Of a DNA stretch of 64,000 nt, positions 23,289-34,561 are shown in pieces; the first letter of the stretch is position 1; each line of letters starts with the position of its first letter. Source of the DNA: Beta vulgaris subsp. vulgaris (taxonomy: Eukaryota; Streptophyta; Magnoliopsida; Caryophyllales; Amaranthaceae); assembly GCF_026745355.1 (NCBI RefSeq), contig NC_079206.1, positions 22,065,399 through 22,129,398 on the forward strand, in the 5' to 3' direction. The notes under the pieces were generated by a model, which did not search any database, was not told where the DNA came from, and worked only from the letters and a program-made list of their open reading frames with translations. The position numbers and the translations under genes are program-made.

Positions 23289-24004
23289 ATGAGTTCATCT
23301 TCGTCCGAGTCAAATTCCTCCTCAGTGGAGGGAATGTCCATATCCTCAACTGGATCTGACACAATTTCAACAAATGGTAGTTCGGCTCATCAAGGGGTCC
23401 CTCTTGCAAAAAAATGCATGTTCCTCGTCAAGGGGGCTGATATAGATGACGACGGTGTTGAGTATCGGATGAGCATGCACAAACAACTACGTGTTGTCTA
23501 TGATGATTACGCAAAACGATCCGTGTACACCTAGCTTACTTGAGTTTGGTTTACCATAAAAAATTGTTACAACATGATGGGAGTCCAAATACTTACAAAT
23601 TCAACACCTCCGGTGATGTTGTCCTTGCTTACAAGAGGGTAAAACATATTATTATTTTCAATGTTGGTTTTACGTAATTGGCAATATTTATATTTAAGTA
23701 TGGTTTCTTTACATAATAGGACACCGATGAAGGGATTCCCGTAAATCCTCGAATGAATGAAGATAAAACCATCACCTTCACCATTCAAGATTTACGGACA
23801 TGCCCAACTGTGGAGAGGTTTCGCATGCCTAAAAATACACCAATGTTGGAAATTTATGAACAATGGGCAGCAAGTCAAGGTGTGTTTGAAGAGAAAGTTA
23901 CATTATGGCTTGATACGGATGTGCTACATCGACATGCTACAATTGAGCATTCAAATGTTTACGACGGTGCTATCATTTACAGCCAAGTGAACAAAGTCCA
24001 ATAA
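23289..24004 (+). pseudogene. tandem SUMO-like domain protein, element A
   Basis: Exon 1 (23289-23638): a Ser-rich tail, then a beta-grasp domain (KKCMFLVKGADIDDDGVEYR ... VVYDDYAKRS) that continues in another frame after a frameshift near 23520 up to SGDVVLAYKR. Exon 2 (23720-24004) encodes a second domain (TITFTIQDLRTCPTVERFRM ... KVTLWLDTDVL ... YDGAIIYSQV). Both follow the SUMO pattern: initial VKG strand, Tyr before the central helix, hydrophobic-Leu strand, TP loop, then D-x-V/I near the end. Two SUMO-like domains without a C-terminal Gly-Gly resemble the Rad60/Esc2/NIP45 type and not a conjugated SUMO. It sits in the same element as a SUMO-protease-like gene. One lesion. Confidence 0.65.
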
Positions 24005-24149
24005 TTTAACGAGAAAGTTTATGCAAACGCAAATGTAGTATGGGTTATTATGTGTAATGTATGAATTTACATGAATATTCCGTTTTGTATTAATGTTTTA
24101 ACCAATTATTGTATTATGTTTTTAGTTTATTTATGTCATTTAAATATTA

Positions 24150-24280
24150 TTGTATTGCGTATGAAGTACTTTATTAGTGTATGAAGTACTTTTTTAGTGT
24201 ATGAAGTACTTTATTATTGTATTAAGTACTTTGTTAGTGTACTAAGTTTTTTATTACTGTACTAAGTTTTGGAAACATTA
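24150..24280. repeat. minisatellite, about 25-bp unit
   Basis: Five to six copies of GTATGAAGTACTTTATTAGT-like units between the convergent SUMO-like and transposase genes. Confidence 0.8.
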
Positions 24281-24390
24281 TAAGGAAACAACTATGTTTT
24301 GTATTTTATGTTATCACTTTTTTTATTACAAGTACAAAGAACTTCCCAATGTACAACTTTTTTATCACTTTTTTATTGCAGTCTTTGTTG

Positions 24391-27300
24391 AAGAAGTCTC
24401 TGTATTGATAAACCTATGAGCCAACGGTAAAAAACTTAGTATTAGTACACATAAAAACATAAACTACAATTAAAAACCAACACGATACTATTGCTACCTC
24501 ACTAGTAGGCCACAACTGCAGCTCCAAAGGTGGTGATGGATTTACGTAATCCAAATCCTGTAATGAACAACGGCCTTGCTCAATGCTAATTTTGTGTAAA
24601 AAACCCCTTATTAATTTTTTGCAAAACCATCAAGTTGAATCAAGTTTGGTCTTACTAAATACCTGAGAGGGGTCTGCACTCTCCTTGCGTTTCACTCCTT
24701 TCCCTTTCCCCTTCTTAGGTGCTTGTTGCTGCTTCTTCTTAGCTTCCTCATTCTTCCCTTCATCATTATTTCCCTTCTCATTCTTGGCCTTCTCATTCTT
24801 CGCCTTCTCAACGCATGACTTAATTCTACCTCCCGTTTAGTTTTTTTCCTAGGGGGGTCTTTAACCGAGGCAACGTGAACTTCTATGCGACTACCTTCAC
24901 ATTCATTTGGGGACTTCTCTACCCTATTGCAGCTGCCAACTCCTACAGAACCATTTGCCAACTGCATCCATTGTGTGTTACCAACAGAAGTAGGAGTGCA
25001 ATCTTTCAAGCTCATACTAGCTATCTTCATGGAATTCCGTTCATCTAGGCGTATGTTCAGTACTTGGAGCGTCTCCAACACAGTGTGAACATCACCATAG
25101 TTGGCTGCCTTCAAGCAGATTGGGTCAAAAACCACCATCATTCTATCATAGTTCTGCACTTCATCCGTCTTTGAGGGATCGTGATAAGCTACCTTCACCA
25201 TTGTATGCTTCCGGAATACATCTTTCCGCCATCGTCGTAGTATGTACTTTTCAGGTATCTCCTTAATTTTCAACTTATTATATAACGATATTATATGCCT
25301 ACATAAGATTCCCGCAGACTCAAACAACTTGCATTCAACTTAGCTTCGGTCGTCTCCATGTCTATAAGAACAACATATTCACAATTCCTATCAAGAGGCA
25401 CCTCCTTTTTAGTGTCCTTGCAAACCACCCAAACCCTATCCTCATACGTATGTTCAACCAAATCGTCTCCAACATCCTGCTTACCAGTCCATTCAAGGTA
25501 TAACACCTTCATACATTCATTTTGTATGTCCCTAAATTTAGCATCGGTGTACAACTTTTGGAACACAACCTCCGTCTTGAAAGTTGTGACAGCAACACGG
25601 AGATACCTTGAACTATTTGCATCAGCTTCCCTCTCCGCATTTGGTCTTGCTTCCATCGCGTTGCAATATTACTCAGCAAACTTGCATAATTTTGTGGTTT
25701 TGTGAACATAACCATCGAAAAAACTGTTGATGCTCTCACACCTTTGGGTTGTCTTCATTCCCACCCAAAATAGATGCCTCATGTAAGCAGGAACCCACAT
25801 ATCTCTTTCCAGAAACAAACCTGAAGAGTCATTATGCTAAAAACTTTAAAACAAATGCAGGCACATAACATACCATGCAGTAGTACATTTCTTCACTTAC
25901 AACATAAGCCATATGTACTAAACCTCATGTAAGCTTGGTTGATAATTTCACTTAACAAACATACCTTGAAGCCATTCATCATCACCTAGCTCATACTTCT
26001 CTATCGCACAAAGCCAACTCCTCTCAAAAACTTCTGGACTTACACTCTCGTATATGGCTTTCGTCAAACGCTTCCTTCAAATCTTTGTAATTAGCATATG
26101 AATCAAGCTTCTTCCCAAATTTCATCATGATGTGCCAAATGCACCACCGGTGTACAGACTCTGGCATAGCATTGCGAAGGGCCTTCCTCATAGCAGCATC
26201 TTGGTCTGTAAATATTCCAATGGGTGCCTTACCCCCCATACAAAGCAACCATGTGCTAAAGACCCACTCATAAGTCTCCGCATCTTCGTGCGATACTAGC
26301 GCACAACCAAGCAATATGCTCTGCCCATGGTGGTTCACTCTAACAAAGTTTGCAAAAGGTAATTCATAATCATTTGTCAAATATGTCGCATCGAAACATA
26401 CCACGTCAACAAATTCTTCGTATGCCACCCTCGACCTAGCGTCAACCCAAAGCACATCCTTCAAATACCCTTTATCGTCAAGTCGATGAATGTGGAAAAA
26501 AATTTGATTGTCAGCTGCCATCTTGTTAAAGTACATTAGCATCGCATTTGCATCTCCGGGCCCAAGTTTCAACTTCCGTTCCTTGGCAATCATATTCCTA
26601 AGATCCCTCTCTGTGATAACCATATTCTCAATACCATTTCGTTCACGCGCTAAGCTACTATGAGTCTGTGATATTCTAATGCCAACAGCGTGATCATTAA
26701 ACAACCGCCTTCTAACAGCGCAACTGACCTCCTCCTTCCTAAACATGCTAATGAACCTCGATTTGCTTGGTGTTGGATTATGGTTGACATGATCCAAAAC
26801 GATCCTCTTCACTACCCATTCCCCCCCCCCCTTCATTACATGCAACATACATTATAATAGGGCAATTGCATTTCTTAGACTTCCTAGTTGGCACTTCTAC
26901 ACCTTTACGTCCAACCGCAACCCACCCCTTCAATGTTCGTCTCAAGTCAGGTTTACCATTACACTCAGATTTCCAAGTGTAATTCCTAAACTCCTTCTTA
27001 ACTTCTGCACCACTCACCTCTTTCCCTTTCACACCTACTTTCTTCAAAGACCCAGCTGCCTTAATTACACCGAAACCTTCCTGCTTTCCATATCTCCTAA
27101 AATAATCATCATCGTATTCCCATGTGCCAAATACCATTCCAACTGCATGTGGTTGCACAATAGTGTTTGACCCACAACTATGAGGATCAGGTGTCTCAAT
27201 AACAGCCAATTCATCATTATCATGACAATTCATGTCCTGCAATTCCAATATTATAATATCCACACTTAAATGAAACATCAATTCCAATATTATATTTTCC

Positions 27301-27556
27301 CTAATTACTATACCAAATTAATGGTAAATTGCAACATGAAGTTATTACAATAGAAACAAAACTACATGAAGTTATTCGCTGCGAGACAAAATTACCCTTT
27401 TTTTTCTACTTCAATAAATGCCATTTATTCCTACCATTTCATCATTTATTACTACAACGCAAATAACAAATTTTTTTAATTACAAATTCTACTTACCTCC
27501 GCAACTGTGGGAACTGCATGTTCACCCGCGTACCCGTCCTTCATTATCGAATCCAT
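24391..27556 (-). pseudogene. FAR1/MULE-type transposase, element A
   Basis: Exon 1 at 27497-27556 (starts MDSIMKDGYAG, clean GTAAGT donor), then a main exon 27250-25990 and further exons to about 24391. FAR1-type zinc finger at about 27150-26780 (FGTWEYDDDYFRRYGKQEGF, KKCNCP, HVNHNPTPSK); DDE domain with VVCFDATYL, FTDQDAAMRKAL and HRWCIWHI; a decayed SWIM finger (GILCRH kept, first Cys pair lost); a Lys-rich C-terminus. Lesions: a frameshift in a run of 11 C at 26820-26831, another near 26060, an in-frame TAA near 25670, and frameshifts near 25325 and 24800. Such proteins cut and paste Mutator-like elements such as Jittery; FHY3 and FAR1 are domesticated relatives. Here the broken frames and cargo neighbours mark a transposon gene and not a light-signalling factor. 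Confidence 0.88.
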
Positions 27557-27760
27557 AGCGCTACTGCTCGATCAATGTAATTTAAAAATTAACTATGTCC
27601 TAATTAACTTGAATAAATTCTTCAAAAATTCCTTATCTTTCTCGTCTTCTAATTTGTCTGAAGTTCTACTTCACGTGGCTTAGTAAACTTTAGTGAAATG
27701 TGGACATTTTGTGATTTAGTGATTTAACGACAAAAAACTAGCATTCTTGTTTGATTCATG

Positions 27761-28290
27761 AAATCGTAAAAATATAAATGATTGTCACTTAGTTATTAAC
27801 ATTTTTAAGTTAGTAGCTTTTATATTCGTTTTATTATATTTTGCTTAATTATTTGAAACGATAAAATAAAATATAATTTAACTACTCATTAAAATTAATT
27901 ATTTACTTAAACACGTTTAAGTTTTTAGGATATTACAATACTTGATTTTATTGCATGTTATTTTGGATGAATCGATAGTGTTTGACTTAAATTTTTATTG
28001 ATACGTCCATGCTGGGGTGTGGGAACTTGGGAAGGGTGGTGTTGGACGCCATTGAAGAAGGAAGAGAGAGATGAGGAGAGGGTGGGGCAGTTGGTGAATT
28101 AACGAGGCAAAAATGGATCACAAGTAAAGCACGTGCAAGTATTTACCAGTTCTTCCGGTGAAAGCAAATAAAAGGAGTATTTTTGGCGGACATCCCCAAT
28201 AGCTGGGGATATTTAAAAATAACCCATAATTGGGAGTATTAAAGCGGACGCTCCAAAATTGGGGGTATTTTTATCCATTTTTCCTCAATA
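27761..28290. other. interval ending in a MULE-like terminus
   Basis: AT-rich to about 28000. At 28130-28287 the sequence (minus reading) begins GGAAAAATGGATAAAAATAC and continues with a CCCCCAATTTTGG block and an inverted CCCCAGCTATTGGGG. This is the style of many plant Mutator-like terminal repeats. No inverted partner was found, so whether it is the right end of element A or of a separate MITE is open. Confidence 0.3.
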
Positions 28291-28504
28291 AAAAGAGAGA
28301 TACTAGATAGTAGATAGAATAAAAAACCAAAGGAAATAACTATTCAATGCTGGGATTCAATAGGAAGTAGCACAAAAGGCTCTTATCAGTATTTTCGTCA
28401 ATGAAAGATTGATACCAACAACCTTATCGTTTTTAAAAGGTTTCAACTATCACTTAACTCATAATAGTCCTAATTTTGGAGAGGTCTTCCTAAAAGAGTC
28501 TTAC

Positions 28505-28690
28505 ACAGGGGTAGGAATAAGCCGAGCCTGAATAGTGTTAGGCTCGGCTCGAGTTTCCAAAACAAGGCTCGTCGAGCCTCAAAAACGGAGCTCGGCTCGA
28601 GCTTGTGTCTTTGAATGTGAGGCTCAGTTCGAGCTCGTTTAAGGCTCGGCTTGAAACTGACTTGGTTGAACTTAGAAAATCAGGTTTTAA
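28505..28690 (+). repeat. GAGCTCG-rich hAT-type repeat, copy 2
   Basis: Begins CAGGGGTAGGAATAAGCC, a hAT-like terminus, and continues with GGCTCGGCTCGAG iterations. Related to copies at 11403 and 61797. Confidence 0.5.
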
Positions 28691-28833
28691 ACTTTTACGT
28701 CCCAACTTAATCTTGTGAACTCAAATTTTTTATTCATTAATAATTTAGATACTGAAGAGTCAGTCCCAACAACTAAGCTAGACCCAACATCTAAAACTAT
28801 CTAAACATATTTAGATACACTCATATTTATAAG

Positions 28834-29172
28834 GAAAATTTGCACATAACCACCTTAGGTTTTCACTTATTTAGAAACTCCCACCTTTATGTTTTTTTCC
28901 CTAAATTTCCACCTAAACTTTACAAAATCTTTATTAACTCCCACCACTTAACGGATTTTGCCAAACTCTGTTAGTGGTGGGACCCACATCATTTATGTCT
29001 TTTGTTTTTCCCTCCAAACAACTCACTTCCCCCTTCTTATATAAGAGAATCTCCCTCCAACACAAGCAACAAAGGGGGTGAACCTCCTTCTGATAAGATG
29101 TGGGTGAAGGATCAAAGGATGAAAAGGAAAGTTCTCTTATGTAAGAAGGGGGAAGTGAGATTGTTTATATAG
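28834..29172. mobile_element. MULE-type inverted-repeat element, truncated
   Basis: AAGGAAAATTTGCACATAAC begins a long terminal-repeat-like stretch. Its inner part ACTCACTTCCCCCTTCTTAT (29021-29040) is inverted at about 29141-29160 (TAAGAAGGGGGAAGTGAG), giving arms about 80 bp apart. The right arm stops shortly after, so one end is missing. No coding sequence. Confidence 0.5.
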
Positions 29173-29642
29173 CGTAGTCTGTTTGACCTCGGATTTTCCT
29201 TTCAGTACTCTAAAAAATATGTGGCATCTCGATGTAAACCGATATAACAAGATAAATATCCCTATAATAAGCTAAATCACCAGAGTTCTAATCTTAACAG
29301 TTAAGCCAAACACAAGAATTGCTAATTTCCATCTTTTCCCTTCTTTTCTGTCCGCAGACATAACTACAAAATCCAAACAAGCTTCTTAAAAAAAGAACAC
29401 TGATATACTAACTAAAAAATGTAATAGGCGCCACATCGCAATACATTAGATACAAACATTAATGGCAGCTTCATTGAGCAATTATATATTTGTTTGACAG
29501 AATGACAACCGAATTACACGGGTCGCAAGAAAACCAACTCCTCCACATACAAGAGATATGAATTCACAGTGATCATTTCAGCATTGAACCTCAAAAAATA
29601 ATATGAACCACAAGTGAATCCAAGTATAAGACATATATATAC

Positions 29643-32600
29643 TTATAAGATCCCAGAGGCATTGCATTCTTCTAGCATTTTAACAAGATTATGTTCAGGG
29701 GCACTTATTGACGGTAGCATCATGCGATTTGGAAAAGCGGGCTGCGATCTAGTCCCAGCAGCTGCTTCGGGATCACCAGATGACCCTTCTTTCCTAAGTG
29801 GCACATCAGATGATCTTCTTCGCACATTTGCAGCAGAAATCCGCTCTTTCCATATTCTTCCATCCTATTTACGCACCATTATGCATAAATAAAAGAGATC
29901 ATAAGACTAAATGTACACAAATTTTGGTAATTTGCAGGGAATAATGAATATGATCCTTGCCATTAGGGCTTTTCTGTGAAGCACAGAAAAGGTTGGAGCC
30001 TGAAGTTTCTCTGTTTCGAAACCCCAGACTTTTACATATCAAGACATCAGGTTTCCTCACGTTCTAGGCTATATAGGGATCTTTATTAATTTATTTCACC
30101 TCAAATACACTTCAGAATGGTCATCGAGGCTTGACAGTTCATTCTGAACTAAAATTATATGCAAAAATTTCATCAAGTTCCCTGCTTTAACAGCAGAACG
30201 TTTTATCTAAAGGTTTTACAAGCTACTCATGATTATTACTTTCTACTTTATATAGCAATTAAGAAACTGAAAATTTGCTCTTCAATCAGCATACACATGA
30301 CACTATAAAAACCAATTTCCTGGTTCAAACTACTAACAGAAAGTCAGAAACATAAATGGACTCAAAAATGAAAATGACAGCACCAAAACAACCAGAAGTG
30401 GTCTACCACATGGAATAATAAAACCCTGCCTCCAAAATGACACCTCCACTAAGGATAGACTGTGGACCACTTGCTGGGATGGAAAGCCAGCCCATATACC
30501 AGTTACCACACATTATAATATTGCATGATCTTTTCGCCAATAATAAATAATTGCTCACTACACATGACACATACTTCATTATATAAGGAAGATCCTTTTT
30601 CTTTTCATTCTTCATCGTTGGGGTGTGTTTGTGAAAGGCAAGAGATTAAAGGAAATCCACCAATCCAAATAGCATACTAGTGAGCTTTCTAAGCCAATAA
30701 ACTATGACAAATGAAATCCTAATTAACAATGAATCATCCAACACATAATAGGAAAGCTAAATTCCTTATTTTTTCAAGGAAAAAAAAAAAAAAAAGAGAA
30801 GTTAAACACCTATTTACGCACTAGGTCACTAGTGGATAAGGGTATAAAAGTTATGTGCATCTTTCTGTAATGAGTAGTTGAGTACATATTACCTCTAGCC
30901 ATACTTGGTTCAGTTTGCTAATAAAAGAGGGCACTAAAAATATGATCATATTTTGTACAAATTGAAGTTAGCCAATTAGTTATACTTAGCTCACATATGC
31001 TTACATTAAAGTGAAACAACAAAAGATCAGAAGAAGGGATCAGTTTTTACAACTCTAGGTACTGAGCAAAGTCAATATCTCTATCACTAATGGTTTCATA
31101 AGACCTCTTTCCACAGATTAAAAGAGCAGTTGTTGCATGCTCAATTCAACAAACAAAAGTTGGCTACATAGTTTGCAACAACGATAACAAGAAAAGACAG
31201 AATGGGAATAAAGGCATGAAAATAAAGAAAAACAATTTTTACGAGAGCACCCTCGAGAAAGAGCACGATGCTTTCAGTCATTTAACAGATGGTATTATTC
31301 TAGCAGCAATTTCTTGACAAAGACAGTAGTTTAGTATCAAAGTAATGGTAGGGAAAGGAAGAAAGAAGAGGCATAAGTAGAGACGGTGAGGGTAGAGGCA
31401 GCAAGCTTCTATATATATTACAGGCGAACACGGTTAGACTAACCACTCAATCCTTCTGATTCAAGACAAGGCCATATAAAAGAAACAGATTAAATAAAAG
31501 TTAACATAGTCTGAAATCCACTTGAAATAGCTGGCCTGCAATGATCAATTTTAATTGACATCAAAACCACACATGTGACTTAGCTCTGCTCAAATAGGTT
31601 CACAAACAGCCCCCCAAAAGGAGAACATAAGGTGCCATAACTTAACAGTTTCTGGGACAATAACGACAGGATTCTGGAATATATAACACCTTAGAGAAAC
31701 TACCAACACACTTATAGTTGGTTAATCCTTACTTCAATAAACTGTTGTATTGAACTGCCTCCATTCCCAAAATCCTTGCCATGAAACTCAAACTTAATTT
31801 CTCAAGATTTACTACCAAAACACTTAACATGTAGCCATCTAAATATCTAATTATAACACATGGACTGCTTGTAATAGTAAAGGCCCTCGATCAAACATAC
31901 TTCAAGCGAGCATCCTCATCCTCAACCCCATTCTAAGAACTATCTAAATACTGAAGATGCTACTCATAGAAATACCTTCATCTCAATGTAAATCACCAAG
32001 GTACATTTCAAACAAGAGATCCCCACATCGTGAATTTATATGCTTCTTTTTTCAATATACTTCCTCAAAATTATAAGGGGCTCCCATCCAAAAATTCAAA
32101 GATAAGGTCCGAGATAACAGCCAACTTTTGTCTTCTGAGTGTTCATCTGAGATGTTCATGCTATAACTCAAAAGAGCTTTTCGGGGCCAGTTGCTATAAG
32201 TGTTCCCAAACACCTAAAATCCAAGCAACTAGAATTCATACCACATATCATGCCTTAGGGTTATAAACCCTCCTGTACAAAAATGCTAAAAAAAAAAAAT
32301 TATAGAAGTAATAAACAAAGCATTTTCAGTATGACATATCACTCAGTGTCGTTTAATTGGACATGGAAAGTATTATCTCCTACGAATTTCTCTTTCTCAC
32401 GTGCTATAAATTGTTTGGTATTCCCATGGGGAGTTCCATTTACCTAAGGAGATCCCCATAACCAACTTTTTCCATTTTGTACAAACTATAATTACTTCAC
32501 ATAATCTACTTCTCATGCTTGACATGTCAACCAAATAAGAATCACGCATAGACAACCATCTCACGAGTAAAGAGGACAGATGACACCAGAGATTGTAAGA

Positions 32601-33623
32601 AACTCCGAAAATTATCAAAATTAGAACTTACATTTAGAATAGAAGGTTCCGGCAGTGGACACATGACAGGTTTGTCATTGTCAAGAGGCTCAACTGGGTG
32701 TTCAACAGGTTTAAATTCTACAGCTACTTCAATACCATGAACAACAGAATGTGCAACATCAGCCCCAGTGTCCTCAGGGTTAGGGGGTGAGACTTCCCTT
32801 TCGCCCTGCACCAAATCACATAGACAAAACACAAATAGTTAGGAATCAGTGAACATCATATTGGCTATAATTTACCAGAAGCAGCATACTGAAAGAGCAA
32901 TACCAATGACATTGACAATGAAGCACACCAGTCCTTGGCGAAAAAACACCAAAAGCAACTTCTAGTCATGATTACACACAAACCCCAAAAAAGATATTTT
33001 GATGATATTGGATATTAAGTGACTTGCTCGTCCCAAAAGTAAATGATCATCAAGAAATAGATGGATCAAACGACAGTAAGAAACGCGACTAAACCTGGCT
33101 AAATGACTCTTGGTAACTAAAGACTCAACAATCAAATATAATCAGCATATGGAACAAAATCAAATTGTTTGCCCAAAATCAAGATTTTCAACTACCAAAA
33201 TCTCAATATGGATCCAAGGAAGGTAATAAGAAAGTCAGATGAGAAGATAAAAATACAAAATCTGACCAAATCAAACCAAAAGGGGAAAACCCCACAAAAT
33301 CTGCTTATAAAAGGTCAAACAAAACAATAAATTAAGAGTCCAAAATCACCTAAACACAACAGTAAAAAAAGATTTTTAGCCGTTCAAATCAGGTCTACTT
33401 ACCACATCAAGTACCCTTAAACAACTTATAGTCCAATTCACACACAAAATCAACAAAATACAATGAAAATATAATGAAAGACAGGAACTTTCATCAAACC
33501 CAGATGAAAAAACTAGACCACAAATAAAATGGTTGAGCAAAAAATATAGATTCTTACAATTGCGCTTTGAGTTCTCCGATGTCCAGTTTTGCTGCCAGAA
33601 AACTTGGAAAAAATACCCACCAT
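29643..33623 (-). CDS. conserved plant protein of unknown function (host gene)
   Basis: Three exons, all phase 0: 33558-33623, 32632-32805 and 29643-29864, giving 153 residues. All junctions are GT-AG (donors GTAAGA and GTAAGT, acceptors TGCAG and AAATAG); the introns are 752 and 2767 bp. Exon 1 encodes MVGIFSKFSGSKTGHRRTQS, a basic Ser/Thr-rich start. Exon 2 includes EVAVEFKPVEHPVEPLDND and CPLPEPSILN. Exon 3 includes GRIWKERISAANVRRR and ends SAPEHNLVKMLEECNASGIL. I recognise the pattern as a single-copy plant family without an assigned role. There is no signal peptide, membrane helix or known domain. It is the only clear housekeeping-like gene here and is flanked on both sides by giant Mutator-like elements. 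The second intron holds no evident gene. Confidence 0.85.
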
Positions 33624-33694
33624 TTTTTAAAATTAACTCAAGCTAAAAAATTCACATTAATGGGTACCCAAAAATCTGTAAATAAGGCACTTCA

Positions 33695-33702
33695 GTATAT
33701 AA
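33695..33702 (-). promoter_or_regulatory. TATA box of host gene
   Basis: TATATA within ACTTTATATACTG (minus strand) lies about 75 bp upstream of the start codon at 33623, implying a transcription start near 33665-33670. The left end of element B lies only about 550 bp further upstream. Confidence 0.5.
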
Positions 33703-34209
33703 AGTTAAAGAAGAAGAGAAACTGCAAGGTGGGAGGTTGCTTCGCGCATGAAACTTTGGACTGTTGCTCTGATTCTTTGGTTCTCTTCATTTTACGTAGT
33801 AATAACAAGTAGTAGTAGATTGTAATGTAATTAATTGTTTCGAGTAATTATAATTTGACTTTAATGGGATTTGTTTTGATGGGTTGAAAAGCTGTGAATT
33901 AAAATAAAAGGGCGGCGATAAGAAGTTAAGAATTTTTATTTTTTTAAAAGGAAGAAGTTAAGAACCTTGGTAATTACTACTAGAATATTTGATAGAATAA
34001 CATTAAAAGTCACGTCATAAAAAAAAAAAGATTTATAGTCCACTCAAAAGATAAATTAAGGTTATGACTTATGCGAAACACCCAAAATTAATTTAAAAGT
34101 GGATGCCATGCTCGGATGCTCCACAGACACAGTACTTGCAATGTCACATTTGGAATTCGCACGCAATGTAACCTTTTCAATTTTCATGGTGACAAAACAT
34201 GAGCTGGGA

Positions 34210-34234
34210 TAAAACGCTAGCAGCTAGCGTTTTA
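34210..34234. repeat. perfect 12-bp-arm palindrome beside element B
   Basis: TAAAACGCTAGC, one central A, then its exact reverse complement. It lies 14 bp outside the estimated left end of element B. Confidence 0.7.
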
Positions 34235-34270
34235 TTTTGTCTATAGGAGGACTAAACTGCAAAGAACAAA

Positions 34271-34331
34271 TGTGGGAAGGAGTTTGGCTGATGAAAAGCG
34301 AAAATAAACGAAAAAGCATGAAATGACAGAA
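34271..34331 (+). repeat. left terminal inverted repeat of element B (best-conserved part)
   Basis: Contains TGTGGGAAGGAGTTT and the 22-bp block GAAAAAGCATGAAATGAC(AGAA), both matched in inverse orientation at 59825-59886 with similar spacing. The following purine-rich stretch to about 34400 keeps weaker similarity to 59690-59820. The Lys-rich open frame at 34347-34607 is a by-product of this purine bias. Confidence 0.8.
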
Positions 34332-34561
34332 TAGAGGAAAAAGCAGATGACAGAAAAGAGGACAGGAAGGACAAGAAGGAAAGCGGGAAAAGTTGGACAG
34401 AGAAAAGGGAAGTGTAAAGAAAACAAAAAAAATCTAAGATTAAAAAGACCCGTTAGAAAACAAAAAAAAGAGTCAAAACTTTCCAACAAAAAATCTGTAA
34501 TAACTGAGAAGAAGAAAAAACAGAGGAAAAGACGAAAAAAAATATCTGAGAAGAAGCTTCG

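Larger units (their letters stand above)
13880..27760. mobile_element. giant Mutator-like element A (boundaries unresolved)
   Basis: Defined by gene content shared with element B: Ulp1-like (+), endonuclease-like (-), F-box-like (-), GRF zinc finger (+), tandem SUMO-like (+), FAR1/MULE transposase (-). The Ulp1-like and transposase genes sit at opposite ends and converge, as in B. All cargo genes have homologues in B at clearly diverged protein level, so this is a sister family member and not a recent duplicate. No terminal inverted repeats or TSD were found by eye near 13.8 kb or 27.6-28.0 kb. The right limit is set just upstream of transposase exon 1. Confidence 0.65.

Noticed and set aside
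29865..32631. Short ORFs inside the second intron of the host gene
   Set aside because: No coding bias or motif; they lie between well-supported splice sites.
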